This document shows, piece after piece, positions 8,224 to 17,665 of a stretch of 64,000 nt of DNA. A program made the translations under genes and the position numbers. Source of the DNA: an uncultured Muribaculaceae bacterium (GTDB lineage: Bacteria > Bacteroidota > Bacteroidia > Bacteroidales > Muribaculaceae); assembly GCA_958436175.1 (NCBI GenBank), contig CAUBJF010000009.1, positions 1 through 64,000 on the forward strand. The letters run 5' to 3'. Numbering within the stretch: the first letter of the stretch is position 1; each line of letters begins with the position of its first letter. The notes below the pieces were generated by a model. It made no database searches. It saw only the letters and a program-made list of their open reading frames with translations, and was not told the origin of the DNA.

Positions 8224-9153
8224 ATGCGAATGTCATCTTATCGCTCCCGAATGTCAGGAGGAACGCTCATCGGTCACTTGGCCGGAATAATTACAGTCTC
8301 CATGTGGGGATATTCTTTCGTATCTTCCCGTGTGTTGTTGGACCATGGCATGGGTCCGGTCGAAATCTATGTCTGTAGATTTGTCTTAGCCTATTTTCTG
8401 GTTCTCGTTTTCTGCCACAAACGACTGTGGGCATCGAATATTCTCGAGGAAGGCATGTTTGCCGTATGTGGCCTATGTGCCGGTTCTCTATATTTCATAG
8501 CCGAGAATACAGCGCTGGAGTATACGCTTACGACAAATGTGTCGCTGCTGACTTCTTTGTCGCCGCTCATCACAGCCATACTCGTGGCCTTGATATATAA
8601 GAGTGAGAAGCTTGGCATCGGGACATGGGTAGGGTCTGCCATTGCCATATTGGGTGTTGCCTGCGTTGTCTTCAATAGCTCTACCTCTCTTGAAGTACGG
8701 CCTTTCGGTGACTTCCTTTCCTTGGCCGCTGCGTGCAGCTGGGCGGTATATTCCCTTGTGCTGCGTCGTCTTAACGCGAACTATGATGTGTGGTTTATAA
8801 CGCGCAAGACCTTTTTCTACGGCCTTGTGACTGCAGTGCCGTTCCTGCTTTTCGAGAAGGGCGATGTCAATGTTTTCAGTATCATAGGCGAACCGTCAGT
8901 ATGGGGAAATCTCCTTTTCCTTGGTATGGGGGCATCTACCATAGCATACCTTCTATGGGCTTTGACAGTAAAGCAACTGGGCGCTGTCAAGGCCAACAAC
9001 TATATGTATCTTCAGCCAATCGTTACCCTCCTTGTGTCGGCAATAGTGCTTGGAGAGCATGTCAGCTTGATCGGTTGTGCCGGGATTGTGCTGATACTCA
9101 GTGGCCTCTGGATCGGCGACAATATCAACCGCTACCTTGCCCGAAGCAGATGA
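8224..9153 (+). CDS. EamA-family (DMT) transporter
   Basis: Inner-membrane transporter of about 309 residues with ten hydrophobic segments arranged as two EamA repeats. The first repeat begins HLAGIITVSMWGYSFVSSRV. The second begins at about residue 150 (GDFLSLAAACSWAVYSLVLR). Conserved features include AENTALEYT in the first repeat and YLQPIVTLLVSAIVLGE near the end. The DMT family exports amino acids, nucleotides or drugs; the substrate is unknown. Starts at 8224, 8230 and 8251 are all possible and all lie downstream of the mapped promoter. It is the first gene of a plus-strand run. Confidence 0.88.
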   Translation: MRMSSYRSRMSGGTLIGHLAGIITVSMWGYSFVSSRVLLDHGMGPVEIYVCRFVLAYFLVLVFCHKRLWASNILEEGMFAVCGLCAGSLYFIAENTALEYTLTTNVSLLTSLSPLITAILVALIYKSEKLGIGTWVGSAIAILGVACVVFNSSTSLEVRPFGDFLSLAAACSWAVYSLVLRRLNANYDVWFITRKTFFYGLVTAVPFLLFEKGDVNVFSIIGEPSVWGNLLFLGMGASTIAYLLWALTVKQLGAVKANNYMYLQPIVTLLVSAIVLGEHVSLIGCAGIVLILSGLWIGDNINRYLARSR

Positions 9154-9169
9154 ATTATATAGAACAACG

Positions 9170-9346
9170 ATGAATTTGCCTAAAGACCCTTATATGCTGC
9201 TTAGCTTTGTCAATATGAAGCTTCGCGACGAATATCCGTCCTTGACGGACATGTGCGATGATTTGGATGTGGATATGTCGGATATCATAAAGACTCTTGC
9301 CGAAACCGGATTTGAGTACATTCCCGAAATAAACCAGTTTCGCTGA
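9170..9346 (+). CDS. DUF4250 small protein
   Basis: A 58-residue protein beginning MNLPKDPYMLLSFVNMKLRD and continuing with a CDDLDVD stretch, the hallmark of DUF4250, a conserved family of unknown function. The ATG at 9170 is preferred over an upstream frame-extended start at 9101 because the family begins at MNLPKDP and the extra residues overlap the EamA gene. Its terminal codon shares an A with the next ATG, so it is probably translationally coupled to the helicase. The helical, acidic sequence suggests a small regulatory or adaptor protein, but nothing shows a function. Confidence 0.85.
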   Translation: MNLPKDPYMLLSFVNMKLRDEYPSLTDMCDDLDVDMSDIIKTLAETGFEYIPEINQFR

Positions 9347-11658
9347 TGGCAGCGACAGAATATATCGAACAACTTAACGAGGCACAGCGCCTGGCCGTCG
9401 AATATCTCGATGGTCCCGAGCTTGTAATAGCAGGTGCCGGATCGGGCAAGACGCGCGTCCTCACGTGCAAGATTGTCCATCTTCTGGAGATGGGCTTTTA
9501 TCCGGGTTCTATTCTCGCTCTTACTTTCACCAACAAAGCTGCGCGAGAGATGCTTGAGCGTATCACCTCCATGGTGGGTAACGATGTGGCATCAAGGCTA
9601 TGGATGGGTACTTTCCACTCGATTTTCGTGCGTTTCCTGCGTAAGCATGCCGACCTTATAGGTTTCAAGCATGATTTTACAATCTACGACAGTGCTGACT
9701 CGAAATCCCTGGTGAAGAGTATTATCCGCGAGCTGGGCCTGGACGATAAGATATACCGCCCCGGACAGGTGCTCAACGACATTTCTCATGCCAAGAACAA
9801 TCTCTATTCTCCTGAGGACTACGCTGCCGATAAAGCTTTAGTCCGCAGCGATGAGAATGCACACCGGGGGCGGACAGTCGATATATTCCGTCTCTACCGC
9901 GACCGTTGCAAGATTGCCGGGGCTATGGACTTCGACGATTTGCTCTATTACACAAATGTCCTTTTCCGCAACAATCCCGATGTCCTGAAATCATATCAGG
10001 AGCGTTTCGCCTATGTCCTTGTCGACGAGTATCAGGATACTAATTTCGCGCAGAATCTCATTGTCCGTCAGTTGTGCCAGGCTCGCGGTATGCTGTGTGT
10101 CGTAGGCGATGATGCCCAGAGCATCTATTCTTTCCGTGGAGCTAACATCCGCAACATCCTTGATTTCCGCAAGACATTCCCGACCCAGAGAACTTTCAAG
10201 CTTGAAGAGAACTACCGGTCGACACAGAATATAGTCGGCGCTGCCAACAGCCTTATTGCTGCCAATAAGGAGCAGATCCCGAAAGAGGCATATTCGCGTA
10301 AGTCGCCGGGCGAACGTATAGAGATTGTCCAGGCATATAACGACTATGAAGAAGCGTATATCGTTGCTGCTCGTATCCTTCAGGTCAGAATGCGCCTTGG
10401 TGTGCCGATGAATGAAGTCGCCATCCTGTATCGCACGAATGCCCAGAGCCGAGTCCTCGAGGAGGCTCTCCGGAACAGGAATATAGCATACCGTGTATAT
10501 GGCGGCCTGGCATTCTATCAGCGTAAGGAAATAAAGGATGCCATCAGTTTCTTCCGTCTCGCTGTCAATCCTGACGACGACGAGGCATTCCGCCGAGTGA
10601 TAAACGTGCCAAGAAGAGGTATCGGAGAAACAACTGTCCGCAAGCTTCTTGCAGCGGCTATGGAAAACAGCACGAGCATGTACCGCGCCGTCCTTGATGC
10701 CGACAAACTCTTGCTTAACTTCACAAAAAGCACTTATACCAAGTTACAGGCCTTTGCCGGCATGATCGACACATTCCGTAAATATGCCGAGAGTCATGAT
10801 GCCAAAGCTGTCGCCACGAAGATAATCGAGACCACGGGCTTACTTAAGGAATTTATGTCGGACAGTACGCCTGAAAACATATCAAAACGAGACAATCTAC
10901 TCGAGCTTCTCAAAGCTGTCGACGATTTTACGAATGAAGCACGTGAGGCAGGCAGTGAAGCTAACACTATCGGTGATTTCCTGGTCAAGGCTTCGCTCCT
11001 CACCGACCAGGATGTGGACGAGGCAGGCGAAGAAGACCGCGTTACCTTGATGACGGTTCACTCTGCAAAGGGTCTTGAGTTCGACTGTGTGTTCATTGTC
11101 GGTGCTGAAGAGGAGCTTTTCCCGTCCCCCCTGGCCCGTACAGCTTCGGAGGTCGAGGAAGAACGCCGTCTAATGTACGTCGCTATTACGCGAGCCCGTA
11201 AGTTCTGTATGATTACCTATGCGCGTCAGCGTATGATAAGCGGCAAGACACAGCAGACATCGCCATCGCGCTTCCTGCATGAAATCGACAACAGGTATCT
11301 GCGCATGATGACGGGTACTAACATCGGGCAGGCTCCCAAGCCCCGACGTTCAGCCGTTGAAAGCTACGAACAGTCGTACTCTGTGCCGGAACCTCATAGG
11401 ACAGCACCGTCACCAAGACGAGAAACCGTTAGCCCGGCAGTTCGTCCGGCTGCACCGCAAGCCGCGACCGGCGACTTCGCCTTGCATGCCCCTGATGAAC
11501 TTAAAACGGACATGCGGATACGGCATCCCCGTTTCCAGACAGGAACTATTACAGATATAGACACAAGCCGGACGGATAGCCGTATTACCGTGCTCTTCGA
11601 TTCCGACGGCCAGCAACGCACCTTGTTATTGAAATTTGCCAAATTCCAGATTATATGA
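9346..11658 (+). CDS. UvrD/PcrA/Rep-type superfamily 1 DNA helicase
   Basis: ATP-dependent 3'-5' DNA helicase of repair and replication-fork upkeep, 770 residues. Walker A GAGSGKT (30-36) follows the Q motif LNEAQRLAV. Other motifs are LTFTNKAAREM (Ia), VDEYQDTNFAQ (II), VVGDDAQSIYSFRGA (III), LEENYRSTQNI (IV), LMTVHSAKGLEFDCVFIVG (V) and EERRLMYVAITRA (VI). The C-terminal 60 or so residues look like the tudor-like PcrA/UvrD RNA-polymerase-contact domain (IRHPRFQTGTI). It overlaps nspC by 4 bases. PcrA versus UvrD naming is arbitrary for this phylum. Confidence 0.95.
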   Translation: MAATEYIEQLNEAQRLAVEYLDGPELVIAGAGSGKTRVLTCKIVHLLEMGFYPGSILALTFTNKAAREMLERITSMVGNDVASRLWMGTFHSIFVRFLRKHADLIGFKHDFTIYDSADSKSLVKSIIRELGLDDKIYRPGQVLNDISHAKNNLYSPEDYAADKALVRSDENAHRGRTVDIFRLYRDRCKIAGAMDFDDLLYYTNVLFRNNPDVLKSYQERFAYVLVDEYQDTNFAQNLIVRQLCQARGMLCVVGDDAQSIYSFRGANIRNILDFRKTFPTQRTFKLEENYRSTQNIVGAANSLIAANKEQIPKEAYSRKSPGERIEIVQAYNDYEEAYIVAARILQVRMRLGVPMNEVAILYRTNAQSRVLEEALRNRNIAYRVYGGLAFYQRKEIKDAISFFRLAVNPDDDEAFRRVINVPRRGIGETTVRKLLAAAMENSTSMYRAVLDADKLLLNFTKSTYTKLQAFAGMIDTFRKYAESHDAKAVATKIIETTGLLKEFMSDSTPENISKRDNLLELLKAVDDFTNEAREAGSEANTIGDFLVKASLLTDQDVDEAGEEDRVTLMTVHSAKGLEFDCVFIVGAEEELFPSPLARTASEVEEERRLMYVAITRARKFCMITYARQRMISGKTQQTSPSRFLHEIDNRYLRMMTGTNIGQAPKPRRSAVESYEQSYSVPEPHRTAPSPRRETVSPAVRPAAPQAATGDFALHAPDELKTDMRIRHPRFQTGTITDIDTSRTDSRITVLFDSDGQQRTLLLKFAKFQII

Positions 11659-12788
11659 AGCAAGAAGTTCTCGCCACTCCGTACTATATAGTCTACGAGG
11701 ACAAAATACGTCGTAACCTCGACCTTATCTCCGACGTAGGCAGTCGCAGCGGAGCAAACATCATCATGGCTTTCAAGGCCAATGCCCTCTGGCGTACTTT
11801 CCCTATTGTAAAAGAATACGGATTCGGTTGTACGGCAAGCTCTACCAACGAATTGCGCCTTGGTCGTGAATACCTCGGTGGCGAAGTCCATTCATATACC
11901 CCGGCATATACCGACGGTAATATCGATGAGTTCCTTGCCGACAGTACACATGTCACCTTCAACTCCCTCAGCCAGTACCGTCGCTTCGCCGACAAGGTTG
12001 CGAAATCCGATGTCAGCGCCGGGCTCAGGGTCAACCCCCACTGTTCGGTTATAGAGACAGACCTATATAATCCGGCCCTCCCGGGATCTCGTTTCGGCGT
12101 GTCGGCATCCGACCTTGCCGACGGGCTCCCCGAAGGTATAGAAGGCCTTCATTTTCATGCTCTCTGCGAGTCCGACAGCCATGACCTTGAAAAAGTCCTG
12201 AAAGCTTTCGAGAACCAGTTCGGACATCTTCTTCCGTCGTTAAAATGGGTCAATATGGGCGGCGGTCATCTTATGACTCGTGAAGGCTACGATATAGAGC
12301 ACCTTGTCCGGCTAATACGTGATTTCAAAAAACGTTATCCGTGGCTTGAAGTCATTCTGGAGCCGGGCAGTGCGTTCATGTGGCGTACAGGCGACCTTGT
12401 ATCGACCGTTGTCGACGTTGTGCGTAACGACGGTGTCCCTACCGCTATTCTCGATGTCTCTTTCGCGTGTCATATGCCTGATACACTTGAAATGCCATAT
12501 CAGCCTGATGTTGCGGAATCTGTATGCAAAGAGGACTCCGATGGTGAATCGTGGCAACTGGGCGGTAATTCATGTCTGAGCGGTGATTTCAAAGGCAATT
12601 ACTATTTCGCAAAGCCACTTGAGATTGGCGACAGGATAACACTGCGCGACATGAATCACTACACCAATGTCAAGACCACGATGTTCAACGGCATACAGCA
12701 TCCATCGGTTGTGCTTTGCCATTCCGACGGGGACTGCGAATTACTGCGCAGCTACGACTACGAAGATTATAAAAACAGAATGTGCTGA
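11655..12788 (+). CDS. nspC: Carboxynorspermidine/carboxyspermidine decarboxylase
   Basis: PLP enzyme of the fold-III (alanine racemase/ODC) class, 377 residues, that makes spermidine or norspermidine from the carboxylated precursor. The start TPYYIVYEDKIRRNL and the PLP lysine in IIMAFKANALW (Lys41) are family typical. So are HFHALCESD, WVNMGGGHLMT and LEPGSAFMW. The active-site pair near the C-terminus is LDVSFACHMPD and GNSCLSGD. The partner carboxynorspermidine dehydrogenase is not in the window. The gene is embedded in a run with repair genes (overlap with the helicase on one side, 2 bases from the glycosyltransferase on the other), so the context gives no pathway clue. Confidence 0.93.
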   Translation: MKQEVLATPYYIVYEDKIRRNLDLISDVGSRSGANIIMAFKANALWRTFPIVKEYGFGCTASSTNELRLGREYLGGEVHSYTPAYTDGNIDEFLADSTHVTFNSLSQYRRFADKVAKSDVSAGLRVNPHCSVIETDLYNPALPGSRFGVSASDLADGLPEGIEGLHFHALCESDSHDLEKVLKAFENQFGHLLPSLKWVNMGGGHLMTREGYDIEHLVRLIRDFKKRYPWLEVILEPGSAFMWRTGDLVSTVVDVVRNDGVPTAILDVSFACHMPDTLEMPYQPDVAESVCKEDSDGESWQLGGNSCLSGDFKGNYYFAKPLEIGDRITLRDMNHYTNVKTTMFNGIQHPSVVLCHSDGDCELLRSYDYEDYKNRMC

Positions 12789-12790
12789 CT

Positions 12791-13795
12791 ATGGAGCCTA
12801 AATATTCCGTCATAGTACCTGTCTACAACCGACGCGACGAGGTACGCGACCTTGTCGATAGTCTTCTCAAGCAGACAAACAAGGATTTCGAACTTCTTAT
12901 TGTCGAGGATGGTTCTAACGAGCCCTGTCGGGATATTGTTGAAGAAGCGATAGCTAAGGGTTTAAATGCAAGGTATTTCTGGAAAGAGAACGAGGGAAGA
13001 TCTATAGCGCGTAATTATGGACTCGAACGAGCCTCTGGATCCTATTTTGTATTTTTCGACTCTGACTGCGTGATACCGCCTCGATATTTCGAGATTGTCG
13101 ATGAAGCTCTCTGCTGTAAGTATCTCGACTGCTATGGGGGGCCTGATGCTGCCCATGACTCTTTTAGCGACGTGCAGAAGGCTATCAACTATTCTATGAC
13201 ATCCTTTCTGACTACCGGGGGGATCCGCGGCGGCAAAGTCAGTATGGAGAAATTCACTCCCCGGACATTCAATATGGGTTATTCGAGGAAAGTCTTCGAG
13301 ACTGTCGGCGGTTTCCGCGAGATGTTCTCCGAGGACATCGACATGAGCACGCGCATACGCCTTGCCGGTTTCTCCATTGGTCTCATTCGTGAGGCTTACG
13401 TATGGCACAAGCGACGTATCGACTTCCGCCGTTTCTTCCGTCAGGTCTATGTCTTCGGCATGTCGCGTATCACTCTTAAACTCCTCTATCCCGGCTCTAT
13501 GAAGTTGGTGCATCTGCTTCCGGCTGCTTTTGTCGTAGGGTCGGTGCTCCTTATCCTGTTTGGGATTTTTGTCTCTCCATGGTTTCTGCTGCCTCTTGCT
13601 GTCTATTTTCTGGCGGTATTTGTTGGCGCTTTGATTTCGACACATTCACTCCGTATCGCGTTCTATGCTGTCCCTGCGGCAGTCATTCAGCTCGGCGGTT
13701 ATGGCCTGGGCTTCCTGAAGGCATGGTTCACCAGGATTGTCCTTGGCAGAGGGCGAAATATCGAAGAAGAAGTATCGATACGAAAGGGAAAATGA
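12791..13795 (+). CDS. Glycosyltransferase family 2 with C-terminal membrane segments
   Basis: Membrane-bound glycosyltransferase of 334 residues. The GT-A core starts at once (KYSVIVPVYNRRDEVRDLV), with the sugar-nucleotide DxD-type motif FFDSDCVIPP at about residue 90 and the acceptor-site ED in MFSEDIDMSTRIRLAG. About residues 235-315 hold three hydrophobic segments, so the enzyme is anchored to the inner membrane. The ATG at 12791 is preferred to a GTG at 12782. The next ATG overlaps its stop (ATGA). The product is unknown; no other glycan genes lie nearby. Confidence 0.88.
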   Translation: MEPKYSVIVPVYNRRDEVRDLVDSLLKQTNKDFELLIVEDGSNEPCRDIVEEAIAKGLNARYFWKENEGRSIARNYGLERASGSYFVFFDSDCVIPPRYFEIVDEALCCKYLDCYGGPDAAHDSFSDVQKAINYSMTSFLTTGGIRGGKVSMEKFTPRTFNMGYSRKVFETVGGFREMFSEDIDMSTRIRLAGFSIGLIREAYVWHKRRIDFRRFFRQVYVFGMSRITLKLLYPGSMKLVHLLPAAFVVGSVLLILFGIFVSPWFLLPLAVYFLAVFVGALISTHSLRIAFYAVPAAVIQLGGYGLGFLKAWFTRIVLGRGRNIEEEVSIRKGK

Positions 13796-14517
13796 ACGAG
13801 ACAGATAATACAACCGATATGGGTGTGTCGAAAATGTCGCAGCTCAAGGATGCCTTGAAACCCAGGGAAAAAGCAATGCGCTTCGGCATCAAGTCGCTCA
13901 GCGATATAGAACTGATGGCCATAATCTTCGGGACAGGGGTACAAGGTAAGGGCGTTCTCGAGCTTTGCGAGGAGATACTCGACGACAATAAGGGTCATCT
14001 GTCGAAGGTGGCCGCTATGTCGACGGAAAACTTTATCCGTCGGTATAAAGGCATAGGGCCGGCCAAAGCCCTGACTCTCATGGCAGCCCTTGAATTAGGG
14101 GCGCGTTCGTCGGCAGATGGCCGACGTGTCGAAGATCCTCCGATGTCGAGCTCTATGGTGGCTTACGAGTATATGCAGCATCATCTGTCGAATCTTGACC
14201 ATGAAGAATTCTGGGTCTTGTTTCTCAAGCAGAACAACAAAGCTATCAGTGAACTCAAGGTAGGGCAGGGGGGCCTGACAAGCACCCTTGTCGATGTCAG
14301 GATAATTGTCCGGGAGGCCTTGTCTCTCAGGGCCGCGTCGATGATTCTTTTCCATAACCATCCTTCCGGGTCCTTGAAAGCCAGTCCTCAGGACATCGAC
14401 CTGACACGCAAAATAAAGGAGGCCGCAGGTCTTTTTGAAATCCGGGTGCTCGACCATATAATCGTAGGTAACGGTTCCTATTTGTCGCTTAACGACAAGG
14501 GGTTTATGCCAAGATAA
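13792..14517 (+). CDS. radC: RadC family JAB-domain protein
   Basis: Protein of 241 residues with an N-terminal helix-hairpin-helix region (IRRYKGIGPAKALTLMAALELG) and a C-terminal JAB/MPN metalloprotease-like domain. The metal motif is HNHPSGSLKASPQDIDLT (residues 189-206). RadC was once thought to act in recombination repair, but its real role is unsettled; the JAB domain suggests a zinc hydrolase. The start at 13792 overlaps the glycosyltransferase stop by 4 bases; a longer reading frame upstream lies inside that gene. Convergent with the next gene, 8 bases apart. Confidence 0.93.
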   Translation: MNETDNTTDMGVSKMSQLKDALKPREKAMRFGIKSLSDIELMAIIFGTGVQGKGVLELCEEILDDNKGHLSKVAAMSTENFIRRYKGIGPAKALTLMAALELGARSSADGRRVEDPPMSSSMVAYEYMQHHLSNLDHEEFWVLFLKQNNKAISELKVGQGGLTSTLVDVRIIVREALSLRAASMILFHNHPSGSLKASPQDIDLTRKIKEAAGLFEIRVLDHIIVGNGSYLSLNDKGFMPR

Positions 14518-14525
14518 CAGTTGAT

Positions 14526-15347
14526 CTACAGATATCTCTGGGAAAGCATTTGAAACGTTTCTGTTTCCTTGAATTGGCTTAGCCATGTATTGAGAGAGTC
14601 AAGCAAAATGCTGTCGCCTGGAGCTACAGCCCAGCACTGGAACTGGCTGAATGAGACAGGTGTCGATATATCAAGAGCCGGATATTCTTTAGCTATCTTA
14701 CGTGCTACAGCTTCGTTGATTACAGCTTGTCGGACATTGCCGAGTGCCGTAAGTATGCCGAGCTGTTCGGCTGAGTATCTGGGGTCGGATACCACGACGA
14801 TTGTATCTCCAAGCTCGTGGGCAAGGTTTCGTAGGCGACTCTGAACCGGCGAACCTTCCGGAATCCAGACGGTGTCCCCCCTGAGTTCGAGCTGTGTGGA
14901 TATATGTTTTTCAGAAAGAGAGTCCTTAAGCTGGACGAGAACTTGTTTATCGATATAGACCGCGTCGGTAAGAGGGAAAAAATCTTTGAGGGCTTTTGTG
15001 GACGGGATGGAGGCAACAAGCAGGTCGTATTCTCCGTCGTACAGCCCCTGGAATGCGTCGTCGAGCTGTGCGAAGGGATGAAATACGACGGGTATGTGAT
15101 GCTTTTCGGTTATATCTTTTAGCATAAGGTAGTCGAAGCCTTCTGCCGTGTCGTTGCGGAATGTATATGTCAAAGGCGACATCTCTATTGCGACCGAGAG
15201 GGTGTCGTTGCCTGGCCTGACATATTTTTCTATGAGTTCGCTGTTTTTTTCGAGTCGGTAACGTCGGGCTATACCTATTCCTATCATAATCGCAATGACT
15301 ATGCCGACTATGAGTGGTCCGGAAATCTTAAATTTGTCCGATTTCAT
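14526..15347 (-). CDS. Membrane-anchored solute-binding-protein family 3 domain (MltF N-domain-like)
   Basis: A 273-residue protein with one N-terminal membrane helix (ISGPLIVGIVIAIMIGIGIA) and a periplasmic bilobed binding domain of the SBP_bac_3 family. Visible pieces are LSVAIEMSPLTY, GFDYLMLKDITE, YDGEYDLLVASIPSTKA, a hinge-region VWIPEGSPVQSRL and CWAVAPGDSILLDSLNTWL. There is no ABC permease or ATPase nearby and no lytic transglycosylase domain as in full MltF. It is more likely a sensor or regulator of wall peptides or amino acids than a transporter part; that role is a guess. Confidence 0.75.
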   Translation of the reverse strand: MKSDKFKISGPLIVGIVIAIMIGIGIARRYRLEKNSELIEKYVRPGNDTLSVAIEMSPLTYTFRNDTAEGFDYLMLKDITEKHHIPVVFHPFAQLDDAFQGLYDGEYDLLVASIPSTKALKDFFPLTDAVYIDKQVLVQLKDSLSEKHISTQLELRGDTVWIPEGSPVQSRLRNLAHELGDTIVVVSDPRYSAEQLGILTALGNVRQAVINEAVARKIAKEYPALDISTPVSFSQFQCWAVAPGDSILLDSLNTWLSQFKETETFQMLSQRYL

Positions 15348-15446
15348 ATGTTGAAGTTCCTTTTAGATAAATCTATTATAATAGAACGCCCGTCTGGCCG
15401 TCTTGGTTGGGAGCATGGAGTGCAGGCACGGTAAAATCAAATTAAA

Positions 15447-15479
15447 TTTGCTTAAGCGCACTACTTATTCGTATCTTTG
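15447..15479 (+). promoter_or_regulatory. Promoter of the Porin_10 gene
   Basis: TTTG at 15447-15450, 21-base spacer, TATCTTTG at 15472-15479. The ATG follows only 8 bases later, so the transcript would be almost leaderless. Confidence 0.75.
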
Positions 15480-15487
15480 TGGTCGCA

Positions 15488-17527
15488 ATGAAGCGCATAT
15501 ATCAAAACTATAGTATATTGAGGACTGTCGCGGCAGTCTTTGTTATTGTTGCCACGACTATGTCTGCTATCGGACAGTCGTCGCTGCCTTCGGGTGCTGG
15601 AAGCCGGGATCAGTCAGGGCATTCCCATACGGGTCATCCCAAGGTGAAGCTGGCACCATCTTTTGCGTGGAAAGTGCTCCCGCCTCTTGGGCTGCATGAA
15701 GAAAGCAGTATCGATACTCTTCTTATCGACTATTGCCGTCAGTCAGTGCCATCGGCGGTATCTGATGCATGGGCTACTACAGGCAATCTCGGTGCAGAGG
15801 GCATGAATATGATTTTCTACCAGAGAGCCCCGATGAGCGATTTCTTTTTCCGCGACGCTCTCTCGGCATGGATGCCGTCGCTGTCGAAGACGAAGTTCTA
15901 TAACACCCGAATCCCGATGACACTGCTTTCATTCAATTCTTCGGGTGGGAGGGAGACTGCACAGGAGCGTCTGCAGACTGTTTTTTCAGGAAATATCAAC
16001 GCCCGGGCCCAGATTGGAGCAAACCTCGACTATCTGTACTCGAAGGGCAGCTATAGCAACCAGGCTGTAAAGGATCTTAACTGGGGCGGTTCCGGGTCAT
16101 ATATGGGTGACAGATACGAGTTTCAGGGTATATTCAACCATTGGAATATGGTCAACAAGGAGAACGGCGGTATCACCGACATGCTGTATATCACTGACCC
16201 TGCGGAGGTCCAGGCCGGCATCACAAAAGTTGACCCGAAATCTATCCCCACGCGTCTGCGTGATGCTCATACACGTGTGTCGGGCGACGAGCTATGGCTC
16301 AACAACAGATACAAGGTCGGATACTGGCATGAAGAACAGGTCAATGACACGACAGTGAAACGCACCTATATTCCTGTGTCGTCGTTCATATACACTTTAA
16401 AATATAATTCTGCGAAACATACTTTCATCAACAGCTCCAATCAGGATAACTTCTTCGAGAATACATACTATAATCCAAATTCGACCCGCGACCAGACCCG
16501 ATACTGGTCTCTGTCCAATACTTTCGGTATCTCCATGCTTGAAGGTTTCCACAAGTATGCGAAATTTGGTCTTGCGGCTTATATAACCCATCAGGTCCGT
16601 CATTATGAACTGCCCGACGACACTGTCGATATGTCGGCATCGGAGAGTCTCACGCCGCTGCCCGAAGGGCTTGCTTTTGAACCTAAGAAAACAGAACAGC
16701 TCGCCTTCGTCGGTGCCCAGCTGACAAAACAGAAGGGTTCGATACTCACTTATGAAGCTACAGCCGAGCTGGGCATTATCGGTCCTGTTGCCGGAGACAT
16801 TAAGGTCGACGGTCATGTGTCTACACGATTCCCTTTGCTTAAGGACAGTGTGAAAATCAAGGCATTCGGCTCTTTCCATAACGAAGAGGCACCGTACCTG
16901 ATGAAGAACTATCGTTCGAATCACTTCGTCTGGAACAATGACTTCGGAAAAATTCGCAATCTCACATTCGGCGGCGAACTGAACGTACCGAGGACCGGCA
17001 CTCTTTTCCGAGCCAGTGTGAGCAACATACAGAATCATATATATTTCGGTGCCAGCGGCATGCCGTGTCAGGAAGGCGGAAGCGTACAGGTTCTGTCTCT
17101 GTCCCTTCAGCAGAACTTCAAGGTAGGGATACTTCATTGGGATAACTCTGTGACCTACCAGACTACTTCCAACGACGCCGTCATCCCCCTGCCTCAGCTC
17201 GCCATATATTCGAATCTGTATCTGCTTGGACGCATCGCGACGTTAAAGTTCCAGCTTGGCGTTGACTGCGACTATTATACAAAGTACTATGCTCCGGCCT
17301 ATTCACCCTCGCTTGCAAACTTCAATAACCAACGTGAGATGAAGCTTGGCAACTATCCATTCTGCAATGTCTATCTCAATATGAAGTTGAGCAAGACACG
17401 TTTCTATATCATGTATTCTCATGTCAATCAGGGACTTTTCGGCGGCAGCAACTATTTCTCGATACCATATTATCCTCTTAATCCAAGAAGAATGCAGATT
17501 GGCATATCTGTCGATTTTGCCAACTGA
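15488..17527 (+). CDS. Putative outer-membrane porin (Porin_10 family)
   Basis: A 679-residue predicted beta-barrel. The signal peptide starts MKRIYQNYSILRTVAAVFVI and ends near SAIGQ. The body alternates aromatic strands and turns, for example QAVKDLNWGGSGSYMGDRYE, and ends in a strand RRMQIGISVDFAN with a penultimate aromatic. These features and the length match the Bacteroidota Porin_10 (PF14121) family. A GTG at 15479 in the same frame lies in the promoter -7 box and is rejected. It is monocistronic. The substrate is unknown. The mature N-terminus is His/Gly rich (GHSHTGHPK), which could bind metal. Confidence 0.82.
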   Translation: MKRIYQNYSILRTVAAVFVIVATTMSAIGQSSLPSGAGSRDQSGHSHTGHPKVKLAPSFAWKVLPPLGLHEESSIDTLLIDYCRQSVPSAVSDAWATTGNLGAEGMNMIFYQRAPMSDFFFRDALSAWMPSLSKTKFYNTRIPMTLLSFNSSGGRETAQERLQTVFSGNINARAQIGANLDYLYSKGSYSNQAVKDLNWGGSGSYMGDRYEFQGIFNHWNMVNKENGGITDMLYITDPAEVQAGITKVDPKSIPTRLRDAHTRVSGDELWLNNRYKVGYWHEEQVNDTTVKRTYIPVSSFIYTLKYNSAKHTFINSSNQDNFFENTYYNPNSTRDQTRYWSLSNTFGISMLEGFHKYAKFGLAAYITHQVRHYELPDDTVDMSASESLTPLPEGLAFEPKKTEQLAFVGAQLTKQKGSILTYEATAELGIIGPVAGDIKVDGHVSTRFPLLKDSVKIKAFGSFHNEEAPYLMKNYRSNHFVWNNDFGKIRNLTFGGELNVPRTGTLFRASVSNIQNHIYFGASGMPCQEGGSVQVLSLSLQQNFKVGILHWDNSVTYQTTSNDAVIPLPQLAIYSNLYLLGRIATLKFQLGVDCDYYTKYYAPAYSPSLANFNNQREMKLGNYPFCNVYLNMKLSKTRFYIMYSHVNQGLFGGSNYFSIPYYPLNPRRMQIGISVDFAN

Positions 17528-17579
17528 ATCTGTCGGCTTCCGCAATGCTATTTTTTAGTCTCTGAAAGAGTGTAGTTTT

Positions 17580-17611
17580 TTTGCAAGGCTGACATATTAT
17601 TCCTATCTTTA
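17580..17611 (+). promoter_or_regulatory. Promoter of the T9SS cargo gene
   Basis: TTTG (17580-17583), 20-base spacer, TATCTTTA (17604-17611), one mismatch to consensus. The leader would be about 45-50 nt. Confidence 0.65.
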
Positions 17612-17665
17612 CAATCCAGATTTGAAATAACTGAACCAATCATATGTCTAACAGATTTTTTTAAC

